Shown: positions 37,166-47,590 of the stretch, one piece after another
Layout of the letters: each line of letters begins with the position of its first letter
Position numbering within the stretch: the stretch's first letter is position 1
Origin: Gibbula magus
Lineage: Eukaryota; Mollusca; Gastropoda; Trochida; Trochidae
Direction of reading: 5' to 3'
Assembly: GCA_936450465.1 (NCBI GenBank)
Contig: OW388299.1
Location: 44,031,548 to 44,095,547, forward strand
Length of the DNA: 64,000 bases
Translations under genes and position numbers: made by a program
Notes under the pieces: generated by a model
Database searches by the model: none
What the model saw: the letters and a program-made list of their open reading frames with translations, nothing else
Told to the model about the DNA's origin: nothing

Positions 37166-37649
37166 ATTTTCACATTAAAGAAGTTGTTATCAAGAAATCT
37201 TCCTGTTCTTATGTATACCACTTCTAAATGCCCTTCAAAGACCTTCTTATATACTGTTAGACTACATTTTACATCAGACTCAATGCTATATCCAACTGGT
37301 GTGTGTCAAAGCCTGTTTTACTATTTTCAGAAGATGGTGTTTATTTAAGTAATAAAATGTTTATATCTGTATATCGCTATATATTTTACCTTTTAATGCC
37401 TCAGTGATTTTACAGTTAATTTTAATGCAAGTTTTATCGTATAGTTACCCTTAATTGTTGTCTCTCATAATTCCTCTGGAATGGCTTGTGTATATCGTTT
37501 CGTAATAATTCTGTACATTTGTATATATGTTATATATACGCAAAGTGAGACGTTATAAAATATATGTCTGTCTGTCTGTCCAAACTGGCCAGCTGCTCTC
37601 GTCCCCGTTAAGTCATATTTTCCCTACGCAAGACATAACCTTGTCAGCC

Positions 37650-37800
37650 TCCATAACTGGTTGATTTAATCTTTCCGCATTTCCTTAAGTTTTCTGTGCT
37701 ACGAACTCAGAGCCCACTATGCATTTCAGGTACAGCTATCTTAGCACGGAAAAGTGTGGGAAATACTGCAAGGTTTAAACCAGCCAGTTATGGAGTGAGA
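37650..37800. mobile_element. Fold-back repeat, ~150 bp
   Basis: CCATAACTGGTTGATTTAA pairs with TTAAACCAGCCAGTTATGG-type sequence at 37776-37795. Related sequence (GGCATAACTC, CACTGGCTGGTTTAAG) recurs near 53650-53750 and 61170. Confidence 0.6.
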
Positions 37801-38187
37801 CCTTGCATAGGGAGGTTGTACCGTGGTATGCACAGCAGTTATACAGAAATTAAAAATTCATCTCCATCGTCATTTATTCTTCCGTTCCCATATGAAGACA
37901 TTTTTTAAAATAGTTTGTTTATTAAAATGTTCTCTTTATAACAATAGTGTAAGTTCTTTTAAACCATAAAGCGCTTAGATAAGGCATTTTTCAACGAATG
38001 AAATTTGAGAGATCTTAGTATGAGTGTAATTAAAGTATGGCATTGAGTCATAATGGGCGGGTCACAGAAATCACCCCAATAAATGCTTTATTGTAATATT
38101 ATCTCCTGTTTAATTCTTCTAAAACCGAAACGCACTAAAATGTTGAAATAGTGTATAAACATACCGTGGCCAGCAGATTATAAGCGA

Positions 38188-38445
38188 AAGTTTGGTTACG
38201 ATTTATTGTATTTTATAAACCTAATATTTAAGTCTTCAAGCTTAGATAATAAATTATGCAAAATCAGATGAGCTGCAGAGCCAATGATTCTATTTAAAGT
38301 ATTTGATTTTTAAAATTAAAACTTTTAAAAAGTTTGGTTATGATTTATTGCATATTATAAACCTATTATTTAAGTCTTCAACCTTAGATAATAAATCATG
38401 CAAAACTACAGAGCCAATTATTCTCTTCAATTTGTTCAATATTAA
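38188..38445 (+). repeat. 142-bp tandem duplication (2 copies)
   Basis: Units starting AAGTTTGGTTACGATTTATTG (38188) and AAGTTTGGTTATGATTT (38330) share ATTTAAGTCTTCAA and TTAGATAATAAATTATGCAA. Confidence 0.8.
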
Positions 38446-39221
38446 AATGAGGACTTTTCCCCACACATTTTCCGTTCCAGAGATTATTGTAGATGTACAT
38501 TTACCATAGTTCTGCTATGTTTTACCAAATCGCAGTACATCAGATGTCAAAATGCGGAATTCCTTCAAAAACAAAACACGAATTTCCAACAATTTTTTTC
38601 TTGGAATCATAACCTTGATTCGCCCAAAAAAGAACAACATATATGGTCCAAATGTGAGCTGACATATATAGAGTATATGAATTTGTATATACGCATTAAA
38701 GCCAGACAAGCCATTTATCACAGTTGATGAATGTATGTCAGTTTCTATTGTCTCAAGGTAGGGGAATCCCCTAAACAGAAGAAGCCAACTGACTTTGTCG
38801 GAAGTTATCCCGGAAGAGACGCCCGAGGGTACAATCTTTCCCCACAGAGGTTACTCACGTCTTTTCTTTCTACGTAATTTGGGAAAAAATACTTGAGCAC
38901 TCTTCTGTGGGGAGAGAATGTGGAGAGAAGACATTTTCTAACTTTGATCATGATGAATTATTGCAAAAGCAATGACCTATATTCTTATTATTTATTCATT
39001 AACTTGTGCATTTTTAATGTTTTATATCATGTTCGTGGTTGATGCAGGCATGTTATGAAACGTAGCCATCCTTTGAAAGCAAGGATTCTAATTTGGGGGT
39101 TTAGCCGTGTTAAAATTCATTTTTTAAAAGCTCAAAGTTCTCAGTCCAAGATTAATTTAGTGAAACATTTAAAATCAACAAAATAATAAGTAAGGATTCA
39201 TTGTATTTTATCAATCGTGTT

Positions 39222-39705
39222 AAAGGTGCATCCATTGTGTTTCATAACATTTTATTTGCCTTTAGATCTAATACATGAAAACATACAATATGTGCCGATA
39301 TCAGTTCAAGTAATTTCACTCAACCTACATAGTCATCCCCAATCGTCAAATATATCATAATTACTACTTTCTAATTTAAATCGAGCAACATCGATTATAC
39401 TTGTGCAGAAACCGAAACTACAAGTTCCATTTACATGCACAGAAGTTATAAGACCTATTAAACATTATCAACTTAAAGTTTGCTTTTAGTCTGTTGTAAA
39501 TAAGTTTCCAAAATTACGTTTGACTAATTGACGCGCGCCACACGCAGTGTATTGTCCGGTTTTCGATCAGAAATCGACACTTTTACCTAAGTTACCGACT
39601 AAGTTCAAAATGGCAATTTTGGGCAACAGTCAGTACTTCTTGATAAAATAACGCAATTTATCGTTTAGCATATGTGACCCCAAACAACACAATGGGTGTA
39701 CCTTT
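39222..39705 (+). mobile_element. AAAGGTGCATCC-type MITE, upstream copy
   Basis: Terminal AAAGGTGCATCCATTGTGTT and AACACAATGGGTGTACCTTT form an inverted pair. Internal markers: TGCAGAAACCGAAACTACA, GACGCGCGCCA, GTCCGGTTTTCGATCAGAAAT. Confidence 0.8.
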
Positions 39706-40635
39706 AACTTAACTTGGAAACTGAAATGTATCAGTCCAAGATGAATTTACTGAAATATTCAAAGAAACCCAAAATAATATGGGACAAATATGATAAGGGC
39801 ATTTTGAAAATAAAAACTAAATCTGATCTTGACATGGTCCTCAAACTCTTCGTTTCAACAACCAGACTTACTAGTTACAAATCGATCAAAAGTGTACTTC
39901 GTTGCATCGAAGGATTTACTTTTGATATATTCATAAAGTTTTCAAAAGAATGTCCGAAAATTTCCTATCGCTGAATATTCCGAATTACCGATTGCTGTAC
40001 TAAAACAATCGCAAATTCGGCGATCACTGTTGTAAAACGATCGCTTCACTGAAGATTACATCGCAGTTTGTACAATATCACATTTTTTCAAAGGTATATA
40101 CATTTTCACAGAACGATACTTTTAGCGATAATTTTGATTCTGTATGCCAATCACGAGATACCTTAAATTATACGAATAATATTACAACACACATATATAT
40201 CACAAAAAAATAAATGCATTTAGATTCATGATTCTTCTTTGTGAGTGTGCTTGGTTTCCACGAAGCTTTTTTATGCTCAGATAGCTCGGTTTTGGACAAA
40301 TATGCAGTGTTGTCTTTTGTATAAATGTAGGCAAAAGTAACTTTGAATTTGTAGCTATGATAAGCGTTCTGTCTTTTGTCATAAATTAGAGCTTTCTAAG
40401 AATTACATATGAATGAGACAATAAACGTTGTTTAATGTCTAAAATACTTAATTATTCTTTTTACGTTAATATGCAAATGAACTCTACCGCGTTCTAACAA
40501 TTCACCAAATTATGGAATTCCCAGGATTTACAAATTCATTTGCACAGAACGTTAAACAAGTCAACCCAACCAATCAGAAGCGAGTAAATATTAGGTCGTG
40601 AGGTTCAGGGGTTCATGTGTGTCCTGTTAGTAAAG

Positions 40636-40643
40636 TATATAAA
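40636..40643 (+). promoter_or_regulatory. TATA box of the secreted toxin-like precursor gene
   Basis: TATATAAA about 280 nt upstream of the ATG. It would place transcription start near 40665, just at the first repeat of the 5' UTR. Confidence 0.5.
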
Positions 40644-40657
40644 CAGGGTCGACACAA

Positions 40658-40890
40658 GCAGACGACATCCATCCACGCTATTGGGCCAAGCAGACGACAG
40701 CCGAACCACTGGAACAAGCAGACGACAGCCGAATCACTGGAACAAGCAGACGACAGCCGAATCACTGGAACAAGCAGACGACACGAACTCTTTGCACAGA
40801 TTTGAGAACAGAAGACAAACCTCCAGACCTGCTACTGGACGAATTTATCAGACGACACTTACTCCAGGAGTTTGATTAAAGCAGACGATA
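40658..40890 (+). repeat. 5'-UTR GCAGACGAC repeats (28-bp period)
   Basis: Perfect GCAGACGAC at 40658, 40690, 40718, 40746 and 40774 (four of these exactly 28 bp apart, within GGAACAAGCAGACGACAGCC-type units), plus degenerate copies at about 40850, 40881 and 40895. The motif is the reverse complement of GTCGTCTGC found twice in the signal-peptide codons downstream. Confidence 0.9.
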
Positions 40891-40921
40891 AAGACAGACG
40901 AAGTTCCCCCTCCAGTAAGTC

Positions 40922-41174
40922 ATGGACTTCAGATTCCTCCTCCTCGTGTCGTCTGCTCTCTTCGCATTGTCGTCTGCTATCAGCGTCTCTTCAAAAACGT
41001 CTCCAGATGTCCTTGCTGTCAAAGATGCTGCTGTAGTGGACAAAGATGGTGTTGCAGTGGACAAAGATGGCGCAGCAGGTGGACTGTACGACGGGATTGA
41101 CCTGTCCACTCTGACAGAGGAAGAAAAAATCCAACTCGCAGACGCTGAAGATGAAATCCTTAAAGGCTACTTCG
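40922..41174 (+). CDS. Secreted precursor exon 1: signal peptide and acidic propeptide
   Basis: ATG in context AAGTCATGG; 84 codons plus one base. Start chosen because the signal peptide begins there, downstream of the TATA box and the UTR repeats. Donor TTCG|GTAAGT. Confidence 0.8.
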
Positions 41175-43945
41175 GTAAGTTTAATGTATTTATCTTTTGA
41201 AGTCAGCTTCCCAACTTCTTTTGTCAAGCATGTTCAAGGAACGATATAGGTGTTATTAAAAGATTCAGAATAGCCTCAACTAAGCTTTGGCAACACGTAG
41301 GCCTAAATTTGTCCTGTACGATAATAATAAAGCACGAGGTCTAAACTACACGTATATACTTCATTGCAAAACACATGATGGCTGAGGCTATACTCTACTT
41401 CTCTAGCTCTGTTACAACATTATTTTCAACCAAAATGAACTTAAATATAGAAAAGAAAAGAAATACCGTAGCTGAACTGCAAATTCCACGATTTCGGCTT
41501 TAATTATTAAGGAACTTTATTTAAATATTCTAAATATAAATTCTTTTTACACTGGTTCATAACAAAACTGTACTTTACTGCAAATGGTATGATGGTTGAT
41601 GGTATTATATTTCTTGTATACAGAATCGCTTTTGTTCTCTGTCAAAAACATGCGATAACATTTACGTCGATGATGGTGATCGAAAAATATGTGGATACCT
41701 TAAAAAAACTAGTTAAAACTGATGATATGCAATTCGTAAGTATTTACTACGTGAAGCGCTATACGATATACACAGTTCAATTTTCTGATTTAAAACTATA
41801 AACGTGTGCAAGGTGATATATATTACATCCTATCTTATTTTGTCTGCATAATAACGAGTCGTGAAACCAATTGTTCTTCATCTAAATCAATGCAATCTTC
41901 GGTTATTAAACTAAAATGCTTCACAGAAGTACATGTAGGTCTACATGGAATGTATATAAATTTAGATTAACAGCTTTTAAACATGATATCTTATACTGCT
42001 GATCTTAAAGGTACATCCATTGTGTTGTTGGGGGTCACACATTGGAAATGGTGTTACTTCATCGAGAAGTACCGACTGTTGCCGAAAACTACCATTTTGA
42101 TGATAGTAGACTTAGCATATTGACGATATGAAGGTAAACGTAGTGATTTCTGATCGAAAACCGGACAATGCACAGCGTGTGACGCGCGCCAATGAGTCAA
42201 ACGTAATTTTGGAATCTTATTTATAACAAACAAAAAGATAATTTTGAGTTGATAATGTTTAATAGGTCACACATAACTACTGCGCATGTAAATGGGACGT
42301 GCAGTTTCGGTTTCTGCACATGCATACTGATGTTACTCAATTTTGATTGGAAACTAGTAATTATTATATATTTGGCGATTGGGGATAAATATGCAAGCTG
42401 AGTGAATTTATTTGTATAAGCCAAATACAATTTTATGAAACACAATGGATGCAACTTTAATATATTTAGAGTGGTTTACATGTAAACTTACGTTATGGTT
42501 CAATTAATGCAAACAAATTTTTTTTAAAAATGGGGATCAAATATACAGCAATGGTGGGTGGAAAGCAAACATGTTTCAATTCATGAAAGATAACGAGAAA
42601 ATAAAGCCAAAGAAGAAACACCTTGAAAGTAACTTATGACAGTTAGACTACCTAGAGTATCTATATATGACATAATATACAATAAAACTAATATCAGAGA
42701 AGAAAATGCTTGACAGCCACAATTTCTACTAACAACTTTAATAACTATAACTCATTACCATTCTTTCTAGATATCCAAGCATACATTAATGGGGTGGCCC
42801 AAAAGTCCCGAAGACCAAAAAGATGGATTCCTCTTGCCCGCGCAGCTTTCGTTGCGGGGCGGGCTCTCTTCAGAACCTTCTCACGTGGGCGCGTGACCAC
42901 CAGTGGGTCAAGACTGACCAGACAATACAACAAAGCAGGTAAGTCTGACCAGTGATACCTACCAAAGTAATCTGATGTTATGTTGACCATTTCCCGGCTC
43001 ACCCACAACGCCTTGTCCTTACTAAAGTGTATGTATAATATAGTGACTGTGTAATTTTGGCTAGGCGTACATAAATTAAGCATGGGTGGAAAATAATCGA
43101 TGGCTACACCACTCATCCCTCTTACTATTACAAACAATCCTCTGGGTTACGGGTTTTGTTTAATCCTCAATATCAACTACGTTTATTACGTAATGTTTTT
43201 ATGTAATGTCAGAGGGTGACGTTTTGGTCGAGGGTACACTATTTCTTAAATACAGAATGGGTATCGCCTTTGTTCTCTGCCAAAAACATGCAAGAAACGA
43301 AAATTTACGTTGGTGATAGTGATCGAAAAATATATAAATGCTACAAAATCTGAACTTGTTAAAAACTGACACATTATCACTTGATAGTATAGCTATAATT
43401 TTGTTAATACATGTATTTTGATTTTTATGATAAACATTTAGTAAGGATTTACCTCGTGAAGCGCTTTACAATGTACATAGTTCAAGTTTCTGATTTATGG
43501 GCGCGTGCAGGGTGACGTATTATATCCTATCTTATTTTTTATTTTTTCAAAATCTCTTCATTCTATTTCTTACAATAGGTATTTTTGTAAACTTATTAAA
43601 TTTGCCCAAAACGCCGACTTTCCGTAAGCCTACCTTATTAAAGTTAGGTTATCGAACGTTGCTAACTTGTGTCGATTTTTAAGTCTCATCATTCTATCCT
43701 CACAACCATATCATTCTATCCTCACAACAGGAAACTACCGTGATGCCATGCGCGACTTCCGCAGTTTAAATCCTTCCGGTGTGAAATCCTTCAGCAACAG
43801 CAAGACCCAGGGCATGACTGGAACCTTAGGCAAACATAGAGTCACTGTTCGTAACAATAGTTCTAACGGCCGTCCTACCCTTGAAGTTAGATCTCCGAAA
43901 ACTAGCGGATCAACCGTCAGAAAGTTCAGATATGACCGAAATTGA
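40922..43945 (+). CDS. Secreted, furin-site, cysteine-free basic precursor with toxin-like C-terminal domain (3 exons, 211 aa)
   Basis: Exons 40922-41174, 42771-42938 and 43731-43945 join in frame (phases 1 and 1; donors G|GTAAGT, acceptors CTTTCTAG and CACAACAG). Residues 1-19 are a typical signal peptide (FLLLVSSALFALSSA). About 25-84 is an acidic propeptide with a VDKDG repeat and TEEEKIQLADAEDE. RRPKR at 98-102 is a proprotein-convertase site, so the mature part would be about 103-211, strongly basic and without cysteine. Exon 3 contains VTVRNNSSNGRPTLEVR (178-194) and ends KFRYDRN; this resembles the ending of C-terminal nuclease-type domains of bacterial polymorphic toxins (VxVR-SS-GRPTLEI pattern, recalled, not searched). 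Function is not known: antimicrobial or toxin-like effector is inference. I recognise no animal family. Confidence 0.8.
41605..41850 (+). repeat. Direct repeat in intron 1 of the precursor gene
   Basis: Shares TTTGTTCTCTG-CAAAAACATGC, GGTGATCGAAAAATAT, TACGTGAAGCGCT and TTACATCCTATCTTATTTT blocks with 43245-43545. Confidence 0.75.
42007..42458 (-). mobile_element. AAAGGTGCATCC-type MITE, inverted copy in intron 1
   Basis: Inverse of the element at 39222-39705: starts AAAGGTACATCCATTGTGTT and ends AACACAATGGATGCAACTTT-like; contains TGATCGAAAACCGGACAA and GTTTCGGTTTCTGCACATG. Exon 1 lies between the two. Confidence 0.8.
42771..42938 (+). CDS. Secreted precursor exon 2: processing site and basic segment
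   Basis: Encodes QKSRRPKR then the amphipathic, Arg-rich WIPLARAAFVAGRALFRTF. Acceptor ATTCTTTCTAG, donor AGCAG|GTAAGT. Flanked on both sides by copies of a 240-300 bp direct repeat. Confidence 0.78.
43245..43545 (+). repeat. Direct repeat in intron 2 of the precursor gene
   Basis: Second copy of the sequence at 41605-41850 with a longer middle part; same orientation, about 1640 bp apart. Confidence 0.75.
43731..43945 (+). CDS. Secreted precursor exon 3: toxin-like domain
   Basis: Acceptor CCTCACAACAG; stop TGA at 43943-43945. The exon is almost exactly one domain of 70 residues (NYRDAMRDFRSLNPSGVKS, TLGKHRVTVRN, GRPTLEVR, VRKFRYDRN). Confidence 0.78.
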
Positions 43946-44196
43946 AAGTAAATGTTGATCTTTCAGAAAGAAAGCAGTCAACAAATGAAGAATATATTAT
44001 CAGATCATATGAAAACAGATTTGGAAACGCTTTGTTAAGCTTGACAGTAAAACGAATCAAGTTTTTTGGAAAAATCAAATGAACTGTCAGTTTTTGTACC
44101 TAATTCTGTAAAACGAATTCTGTGATAACATTGTGAAATTGTGTGATATATACATCAAACTATCAACATCAAAACATAAACATTGTCATGGTCATC

Positions 44197-44320
44197 AATA
44201 AATGACCACAGCTTTGCACGTTTTACAATATCACTTTCATTTTAAAAGTCATCACTGTCCGATTTTTATAAACTGTTTGTCATTTTCATTTTTGTCATGC
44301 TTGTACATACTAATAAACGT
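44197..44320 (+). terminator. Polyadenylation signals of the secreted precursor gene
   Basis: AATAAA at 44197-44202 and another AATAAA at about 44311 (CTAATAAACG), 250-370 nt after the stop. Confidence 0.6.
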
Positions 44321-44439
44321 TTTGATAAGAACTAAAGCATTTGTTATTATTTTTTATGTCGTTAATTTGTTAAGACTGAGTAAATGATTTTCACTTACAA
44401 ACCTATCAGATATCTTGTCTTGTTGGACGTCGTTTCTCA

Positions 44440-44690
44440 CTGGGATGGCCCCTCTGGAGCGGGGTGTACGCATTTATCGAAGAGTGTTAAATGTTTGTAT
44501 ATACCTCAAGGCCCTTTTTGAATGCAGTTGTTTTTCCGGGAGAACTTCCCTACGAAAGGAACAAGGGCCTTACAATTCCTATTGAAAAGGCTGTATACTG
44601 GATAATACCCTGCTGGGAGGGCCTTGAACAGAATAATAATCTTCGAGTTGGGTGTTATCCAGTATAAGGCCTTCCAAATACAATTATGTG
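44440..44690. repeat. Fold-back-like repeat around AAGGCCCT motifs
   Basis: TCAAGGCCCTTTT and AAGGGCCTTA, then GTATACTGGATAATACCC and its inverted GGGTGTTATCCAGTAT, pair with one another. Family unknown. Confidence 0.45.
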
Positions 44691-44759
44691 CACCTAAGAA
44701 ATTCTAAGTCCCATTTAGTAAGTTAATCAATCCACAAAATTGCCAAGTTTAAAATTTTC

Positions 44760-44832
44760 ATAGCGGACAATGTGGGATTCGAACCCTTCGCTTTGTAGCC
44801 CAAGGCTTTACCACTAGACCACGAAGGATTGG
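44760..44832 (-). repeat. tRNA-derived SINE head (A and B boxes)
   Basis: On the minus strand GTGGTCTAGTGGTAAAGCC is an A box and GGTTCGAATCC a B box at tRNA spacing. Acceptor and anticodon stems do not close, so it is a tRNA-derived repeat or pseudogene rather than a functional tRNA. Confidence 0.55.
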
Positions 44833-44834
44833 TG

Positions 44835-46490
44835 ACTGAGAAGGGTTGATTGCTGGTAAGTATTCTGCCGTCGGAGAGCTTCCATGATATTTTATGAGCG
44901 CTTTATGTTACTTGAACCACCTGCAGTATACCTTTAGATAACTGCACTCACGTTAGTTATTTTTTGTTTGTTTTTTCGGTAAATAAAATAGATACACCCT
45001 CATCCTCGCCCTCGGGTCTTCTCTAGGGCAAAGGCCTACCTTTGCTAGATCGCCCTCGTATTCACGTGTTATCCATTACATACCCCGCAGTAAGAAACAT
45101 GTATGTCACAGACAAGGCGTGTCCATGTGTCCTTTTTTTTCTCAAACCAACATACAAGATAAAACCTAACTTGGAAGTTTTTATCACAAATTTGTTTTAA
45201 AATATGCCTATATTCGGTGAATTAACGTGTTCAATAAATCTACTGCTGTAGCGACAATCTTGAACGTTATCCATGAACATTTGATGAAAGTTATTTGAAA
45301 GGATAGAATTTATTGACGCTTTACAAGGTTTGTCCGCAATGGTGTGAGGTGAGGTGGGCTTAAACGCAGCTTTCAAGAGTATTCCACTTATATCAGGGCT
45401 ACTAATATTATTGCAGGGAGAAAGCCCGCAACGCCGTGGTGGCGATGAATTGCGGTGAAACCTGCGAGCCACAGCTAGAACTAGCGAACCATGGATGGCA
45501 CTGCGCTCCCGCAATGGGAGAAATGTAAATTATGTAACAGCCTTTTCTGCTCATGGACCAAAATTGCCTCGACACTTGACACTCAAGCGACTGATGCATG
45601 TTTTCAAAATAATCCCTCTGTACTGTGATCCTGACACATGACCTAGGATTGGTGATGTTTGTCATGTACTCGTCCGTTAAAGAGCTGACCCACGTCAGTG
45701 GTTTTTGTTGTTTGGTAAGGTAGTTATGACATTCGTAAAAATAAATTTGTTATAACATTTTGTCACGGGTGACATCGCGATAGATTGGCCCTTTATTAGG
45801 TTTGTTCTAACTCGCCTTGGATAAACCTTACGTGATGACACCCGTGACAGAAATTTTAACCTTATGGGGACACAAAAGCGGTGTCATTTACCAGATGTAC
45901 ACATGACCACCTCTGCATAGCAACCATGGTGTCAACACGAGATCCGGCAAATCGTTGTCTGTGGGACGAGTTGATAAGCAAACAATTTTGACGAGTCCAC
46001 TGAAATTCCTACTAATCAGGTTTCCACTGTATATATAAATGATATGAGATAAGACAGAGATATTACCCTAGCACGTTTTTCATAGGTACTGTACGTTTTA
46101 AATGTCGAGAGCGAGGGTTATAAACACAACATTACCTATTCTATTCCATTTGAATCATATCAATTTAGTAAGAAAACTGCCCATTTCTCTTGTATTAGCC
46201 TGCTTCTAAGGAACGTGTTGATGTATGACACGTCACAGTCAGTCACCTCTAGTAGCACCCATGGTCCTGCAATAACACTAGCATCCGTGATAGAAGTGAA
46301 ATACTCTTTCAAGAATATGATGTGTTGGAACGAACAAAATTGTATGTAACACAATGGTGGCATCACAGAGTATATTATTAACTGATCACAACATTTCGCA
46401 AAGTCACATTATGATCTGGACATGCTTGCTATTGAACGGCCAAATTCTAGCTTTCTAGAAAATCAGTTTACGTCGAGACAACAAACGGCG
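44835..46490. other. Intergenic, no gene
   Basis: Short open frames only. 45370-45480 shares AAGAGTATT-CACTTATATCA and ATTATTGCAGGGA with 53518-53570, so at least part is a dispersed repeat. Confidence 0.5.
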
Positions 46491-47590
46491 GATACATCCA
46501 ATACCCAAGGTTGTACATTCTCTTCCCACAGAGATTACCGGTACTCCCTTAAGATTTCCGATCCTAACCTGTTCTTTTTCGCTTGAAATCGAGGGCAGAA
46601 ATGGAGTGTTCTGGTTGGTTGCAATTGAATCTACAGTCTAGGGTCAAAAGTTCTTCCCCACACACGGAATTCCAATAGACTTACATGTTAATTAACCTTT
46701 GCAAGACTAATTTTCATAATTTAAGTTTAAGTCAAATTGTTGTAAAATTTAACAAACATTTTTGAAATAATGTTAGCTGTGCACCAGTAATTTCGGTCAT
46801 CTTTATGTTGATCTCTCATCAAATGACATCCGACTGAAGAACGTATATATAAGTTCATTTACCAATGTCCCATTGGCCGCCATGTTAATTATTGCGGTAT
46901 GTTGTATATGCTTTGCTTATATAAAGATAACTTTCTTGACACTCAACGGAAACTAACATGGAAATTACGTGTATGTAGCTGAAGTGATTTCCCATCTTTT
47001 GGTATATGTTTGATAACCATTTTACATACAGTTTAATTATGAAAATTATTCTTGCAACGATAAATTAACATGTAAGTCTATGGAAAATGCGAGGGCGGGG
47101 AAGAACTTTTGGTCCCTGGGTGTAGTTGTGCAATCATCGACGCCGTTGTAAAAAGTGACATTTGCCAAATACGCATCATAATCATAAAATAAATGTAAAA
47201 TAAACGTTTTCTCGTTTAATGTGTTTTCCTCGAAATATGCTTTTTCATTTTGTGAAAACTATTGATCATAAACATGCTTATGAATAAAGAACACCAAATC
47301 ACAGACAAATACCAAAAATATTTCATTTGTGTTATTTACATCAGACATATGCTAATGAGCAAGAGTGAAATGCCTAGATCTTTGAAGTAACTCGGTCAAC
47401 ATCCCAGCTGAAAGATGACTTTTCATTGGTTAGATAGCAGGGATACAGTAAGAAGTTCCCATTTCCACCGCTAGGGGATTTAGCTTCTGCTCTCGATTTT
47501 AAGCGAAAAGGAACAGAGGTAAGGATTGGAAATCTATAGGGAGTAACCCGTGAGAAGAGATTGAAGGTTGTATGGCCATCCTTGGTAATA
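46491..47590. mobile_element. ~1.1-kb palindromic fold-back element
   Basis: Outer arms CAAGGTTGTACATTCTCTTC and its inverted GAAGAGATTGAAGGTTGTA-type copy. Inner pairs: CTTTTTCGCTTGAAATCGAG with CTCGATTTTAAGCGAAAAGG, AAAAGTTCTTCCCC with GGGGAAGAACTTTT, and ATAGACTTACATGTTAATT with AATTAACATGTAAGTCTAT. Fragments of the same arm recur near 38840, 50526 and 51305. Confidence 0.8.

Noticed and set aside
40615..40875. 86- and 62-codon frames with repeated QTTAESLEQ-like text
   Set aside because: Translations of the 28-bp repeats in the 5' UTR; different frames give similar-looking repeats.
40876..41227. Antisense frames over exon 1 of the secreted precursor
   Set aside because: Shadows of the coding exon; no start or splice evidence.
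42745..43137. 130-codon antisense frame over exon 2
   Set aside because: Shadow of the sense exon plus intron; the sense strand has splice sites and joins in frame.
44760..44832. Functional tRNA gene on the minus strand
   Set aside because: A and B boxes are good but the acceptor and anticodon stems mismatch; treated as a SINE head.
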